From NCBI GenBank assembly GCA_965371945.1, contig CBDVAK010000143.1, forward strand, positions 1 through 8,746: DNA of 8,746 nucleotides. Reading direction: 5' to 3'. The position numbers and the translations under genes were made by a program. Below, piece after piece: positions 6,666 to 8,746 of the stretch; position 1 is the stretch's first letter, and each line of letters begins with the position of its first letter. Source of the stretch: CBDVAK01 sp965371945. Its GTDB lineage: Bacteria; Pseudomonadota; Gammaproteobacteria; Competibacterales; JAHEDQ01. Under the pieces are notes generated by a model, which searched no databases, was not told the origin of the DNA, and saw only the letters and a list, made by a program, of their open reading frames with translations.

Positions 6666-7271
6666 TCAAGTCTTCATCACCGATTGCAGCGCCCTGCGGA
6701 TGATTTCCTCGCTGGCGATCCCTTCACAGGCTACCGCCTTGACCATTTTGCGTGCCTCGACATTGCGATAACCCAGTGTTTCCAGTGCCGTCAGGGCGTC
6801 CCCGACAGGATCCGGTTCGCGGTCCCCGGCTGAGGTGCCAGACAAACGTATCCCGGCGCTGGACTCCAGAGTCGCCAGCCGGTCACGCATTTCCACGATC
6901 AACCGTTCGGCGGTTTTCTTGCCGATTCCCGGCAATCGGGACAGAGCCACAGTGTCGGCCTGCTGTATTGCGTTGGTAAACTGCCCGACATCCATTCCGG
7001 ACAGTATCGTCAACGCCAGTTTCGGCCCCACGCCGCTGATCCGGATCAAGGCCCTGAACAATGCGCGCTCGGTCTCGCTGCCGAACGCATACAGCGTGTG
7101 GGCATCTTCACGTACCACCAGGTGGGTGTGCAACGTAGTTTCGACACCTTGCTCCGGCAAGGTGAAAAATGTCGACATGGGGGCTTCCAGCTCGTAGCCG
7201 ACACCCTGTACGTCGAGTAGCAGATGGGGTGGCCGCTTGACCGCCACGATCCCGCGCAGACGGCCGATCAT
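6666..7271 (-). CDS. ruvA: Holliday junction DNA helicase subunit RuvA
   Basis: Tetrameric protein that binds four-way junctions in an open square form and loads RuvB rings. The 201 residues (E. coli 203) start with the canonical MIGRLRG. Domain I (OB fold, about 1-62) contains the acidic pin residues Glu55 and Asp56 in LVVREDA, at the same positions as in E. coli. Domain II has two helix-hairpin-helix motifs, SGVGPK (79-84) and PGIGKK (114-119). After a flexible linker (about 134-153), domain III (about 154-201; DALTALETLGY) contacts RuvB. The frame is open to 7343 inside ruvC, but the ATG at 7271 gives the conserved N-terminus and a 4-base ATGA overlap with the ruvC stop, so translation is probably coupled. 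Confidence 0.97.
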   Translation of the reverse strand: MIGRLRGIVAVKRPPHLLLDVQGVGYELEAPMSTFFTLPEQGVETTLHTHLVVREDAHTLYAFGSETERALFRALIRISGVGPKLALTILSGMDVGQFTNAIQQADTVALSRLPGIGKKTAERLIVEMRDRLATLESSAGIRLSGTSAGDREPDPVGDALTALETLGYRNVEARKMVKAVACEGIASEEIIRRALQSVMKT

Positions 7272-7786
7272 CCCGACGACCCCCGCCTGTTCCCGGATTG
7301 TATCTCCAGTCTCTGCCGGCCACGTTGCGTGTGGCTGTGACACAGCGCCATCGCCAATGCATCGGCTGCGTCCGGCTGCGGAGTGCGGGTCAGCGACAAC
7401 AGCACCCGAACCATGTGCTGAACCTGCGCTTTGTCGGCGCCCCCCCCGCCCACCACCGCCAGCTTGACTTCACGCGGGGTGTACTCGGCAACCGGCAACC
7501 CGCAGGTCACCGCAGCGCAGATCGCCGCCCCACGCGCCTGGCCCAGCTTCAGGGCCGAGGCCGGATTGCGGCTGACGAACACCTGCTCGATCACAACCTC
7601 CTGCGGCTGGTAGGTCGAGATAATCTGTTGCAGCGATTCGAAGATGATGCGCAAGCGCTCGGGAAAGGCGGTGGACGGCAATCGTATGCAGCCACAATCG
7701 CAATACTGATGACGCATTCCGTCTGAATCGATGATGCCGTAGCCGGTCACCACCGAACCCGGGTCGATGCCCAGTATACGTCTCAC
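7268..7786 (-). CDS. ruvC: Crossover junction endodeoxyribonuclease RuvC
   Basis: Dimeric resolvase that nicks Holliday junctions symmetrically. With a GTG start at 7786 the protein has 172 residues (E. coli 173) beginning MRRILGIDPGS. The four catalytic acids are Asp8, Glu67 (VVIEQVF), Asp139 and Asp142 (DAADALA), each one position beyond E. coli D7, E66, D138 and D141. Lys108 and Lys119 match the functional lysines 107 and 118, and Phe70 matches F69. The frame is open upstream to a GTG at 7840 (18 further codons, MYDGYSATAG), but that segment does not look like family sequence. The GTG at 7786 has no clear ribosome-binding site, so the start rests on homology. Gly113-116 is encoded within a run of eight G (7440-7447). 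A 132-base gap separates it from yebC. Confidence 0.95.
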   Translation of the reverse strand: MRRILGIDPGSVVTGYGIIDSDGMRHQYCDCGCIRLPSTAFPERLRIIFESLQQIISTYQPQEVVIEQVFVSRNPASALKLGQARGAAICAAVTCGLPVAEYTPREVKLAVVGGGGADKAQVQHMVRVLLSLTRTPQPDAADALAMALCHSHTQRGRQRLEIQSGNRRGSSG

Positions 7787-7918
7787 GGTATGGATTTCGT
7801 GTGCCGACAAACCGGCCGTAGCGCTGTAGCCGTCGTACACTCTGTCGCGGAAAAGCAGTGCCCGCAGCGGAGGTGGAATACGGTAGAAACTCTGTGGGGG
7901 GCCGGTATCTCCATGCCC

Positions 7919-8659
7919 TCAGTCCGTCAACGCCTCAGCGGCGATGTCGGCATTGGAATAGACGTTCTGGGTATCGTCAAGGTCTTCGAGCATTTCCAGC
8001 AGCTTGCCGGCCGAGCGCGCTTCATCACCGCCGAGCGTGGTACTGGTGGCGGGCCGCATGGTCACCTCGGCGAGTTCCGGCGGCAGGCCTGCCGCTGTCA
8101 TCGCATCCTTGACGGTGCCGAATTCGTCGCTGGTGGTCAGCACATCGACGGAACCGTCGTCGTTGCCGATCACATCCTCGGCACCAGCCTCCAGCGCCAC
8201 CTCCATGATCCGATCCTCATCGCAACCCGGTGCATAGGTCAGCACCCCGGTCTTGGAAAACAGGAACGCCACCGACCCGCTGGTACCCATATTGCCACCG
8301 TACTTGCTGAAGGCGTGGCGTACCTCGGCGACCGTACGATTGCGATTGTCGCTCATGCACTCGACCAGTATGGCGATACCGCCCGGCCCGTAGCCTTCGT
8401 AAACGATCTCCTCATACTGGATACCCTCAAGGTCACCGGAACCGCGCTTGATGGCTCGCTCCACGGTATCCTTGGGCAGGTTGGCGCCCAGCGCGTTGTC
8501 GACCGCCAGACGCAGCCTCGGGTTGGCCGTGGCATCGCCACCACCCATCCGCGCCGCCACGGTGATTTCCCGGATCAAACGGGTAAACAACTTGCCCCGT
8601 TTGCTGTCCTGAGCCTTCTTGCGGTGCTGGATGTTCGCCCATTTGCTATGGCCAGCCAT
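7919..8659 (-). CDS. yebC: YebC/TACO1-family protein (PmpR-like)
   Basis: The family is described both as transcriptional regulators (PmpR in Pseudomonas) and, more recently, as translation factors acting on stalled ribosomes, as for mitochondrial TACO1. Which role applies here cannot be read from sequence. The 246 residues equal E. coli YebC in length. The N-terminus MAGHSKWANIQHRKKAQDSKRGK is the family signature, followed by the helical domain with NPRLRLAVDNALGANLPKDTVERAIKRG (46-73). The mixed alpha/beta domains contain YEGYGPGGIAI (87-97) and GTSGSVAFLF (125-134), and the tail ends in an acidic LEDLDDTQNVYSN region. The ATG at 8659 has AGAGGA 5 bases upstream. It is the first complete gene of the block, next to ruvC as in many gammaproteobacteria. 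Confidence 0.96.
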   Translation of the reverse strand: MAGHSKWANIQHRKKAQDSKRGKLFTRLIREITVAARMGGGDATANPRLRLAVDNALGANLPKDTVERAIKRGSGDLEGIQYEEIVYEGYGPGGIAILVECMSDNRNRTVAEVRHAFSKYGGNMGTSGSVAFLFSKTGVLTYAPGCDEDRIMEVALEAGAEDVIGNDDGSVDVLTTSDEFGTVKDAMTAAGLPPELAEVTMRPATSTTLGGDEARSAGKLLEMLEDLDDTQNVYSNADIAAEALTD

Positions 8660-8664
8660 GCGAA

Positions 8665-8670
8665 TCCTCT
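8665..8670 (-). promoter_or_regulatory. Ribosome-binding site of yebC
   Basis: AGAGGA on the minus strand, 5 bases before the ATG at 8659. It is clearly separate from the upstream AT-rich patch and confirms the yebC start. Confidence 0.8.
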
Positions 8671-8683
8671 TGGATCATCAATC

Positions 8684-8709
8684 GTTAATCGCGAAATATT
8701 AACATTTCG
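8684..8709. repeat. Two interlocking inverted repeats upstream of yebC
   Basis: Two perfect 6-bp dyads share bases: GTTAAT (8684-8689) with ATTAAC (8698-8703) around 8 bases, and CGAAAT (8692-8697) with ATTTCG (8704-8709) around 6 bases. They lie 25-50 bases upstream of the yebC ATG in the most AT-rich patch of the window. They could be an operator overlapping the promoter, or reflect AT-rich promoter DNA by chance. There is no U-tract after either stem that would make an intrinsic terminator for an upstream gene. Confidence 0.6.
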
Positions 8710-8723
8710 TCAGGCACTGTTGA
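8696..8723 (-). promoter_or_regulatory. Possible sigma-70-like promoter for yebC
   Basis: On the minus strand TCAACA (8723-8718; four of six match TTGACA) and TAATAT (8701-8696; four of six match TATAAT) are spaced by 16 bases. The transcript would start about 30 bases before the yebC ATG. Both hexamers are imperfect and this is a prediction only. The overlap of the -10 with the inverted repeats would fit local repression, but that is inference. Confidence 0.3.
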
Positions 8724-8746
8724 CACTATCCTGAGCCTCGCCCCAA

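Noticed and set aside
7824..7845. Possible SOS (LexA) box before ruvC, suggested by CTGT at 7824 and CTGT at 7842
   Set aside because: The two CTGT are in the same orientation, and the bases where ACAG should stand (7836-7839) read TACA. There is no CTGT-N8-ACAG in the gap.
7790..8734. 314-codon plus-strand reading frame opposite yebC and the gap before ruvC
   Set aside because: It is an antisense shadow of yebC, which is full length with all family motifs and a good ribosome-binding site.
8710..8746. End of an upstream gene on the minus strand (…GEAQDSVNSA then TGA at 8712-8710)
   Set aside because: A short open frame ends here, but another frame is also open to about 8687. Eleven residues are too few to tell a real C-terminus (for example aspS or nudB, often found here) from chance.

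Overview
The window is one uninterrupted block of genes, all on the minus strand, in the order yebC - ruvC - ruvA - ruvB - ybgC - tolQ - tolR - tolA - tolB - pal - cpoB (read from right to left). From general knowledge, this order is the one found in Pseudomonas and many other gammaproteobacteria. In E. coli the ruv and tol-pal clusters lie apart. The G+C-rich coding sequence, the gene order and the residue-level match of RuvA and RuvC to their E. coli counterparts point to a gammaproteobacterium outside the enterics. The genus cannot be read from the sequence.

Right part (about 6620-8746): yebC encodes a YebC/TACO1-family protein, preceded by a good ribosome-binding site and by an AT-rich patch with two interlocking dyads where a promoter could lie. 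After a 132-base gap come ruvC, ruvA and ruvB, which encode the Holliday-junction resolvase, the junction-recognition tetramer and the AAA+ branch-migration motor. The catalytic residues of all three are visible.

Middle part (about 2850-5620): ybgC (hotdog-fold thioesterase) starts on the ruvB stop codon and overlaps tolQ. TolQ and TolR form the proton-driven inner-membrane motor, and TolA is the long periplasmic arm. TolA is the most individual protein here. Its coiled coil is rich in Arg, Glu and Gln rather than Ala, and the conserved Ser of the transmembrane SxxxH motif is Ala.

Left part (1-2851): tolB (periplasmic beta-propeller), pal (outer-membrane lipoprotein that binds peptidoglycan) and cpoB (coiled coil plus TPR regulator) complete the envelope-constriction system. 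Downstream of cpoB lie 177 bases with a perfect 16-bp palindrome and, at the window edge, what may be the first codons of another membrane protein on the same strand.

The genes are very tightly packed. There are 4-base ATGA overlaps at ruvC/ruvA, tolQ/tolR and pal/cpoB, 1-base overlaps at ruvB/ybgC and tolA/tolB, an 11-base overlap at ybgC/tolQ, and a 2-base gap at tolR/tolA. This argues for translational coupling and for one or few transcripts. I see no new biological system: this is a conserved housekeeping locus, and the findings below are local peculiarities with modest interest scores.
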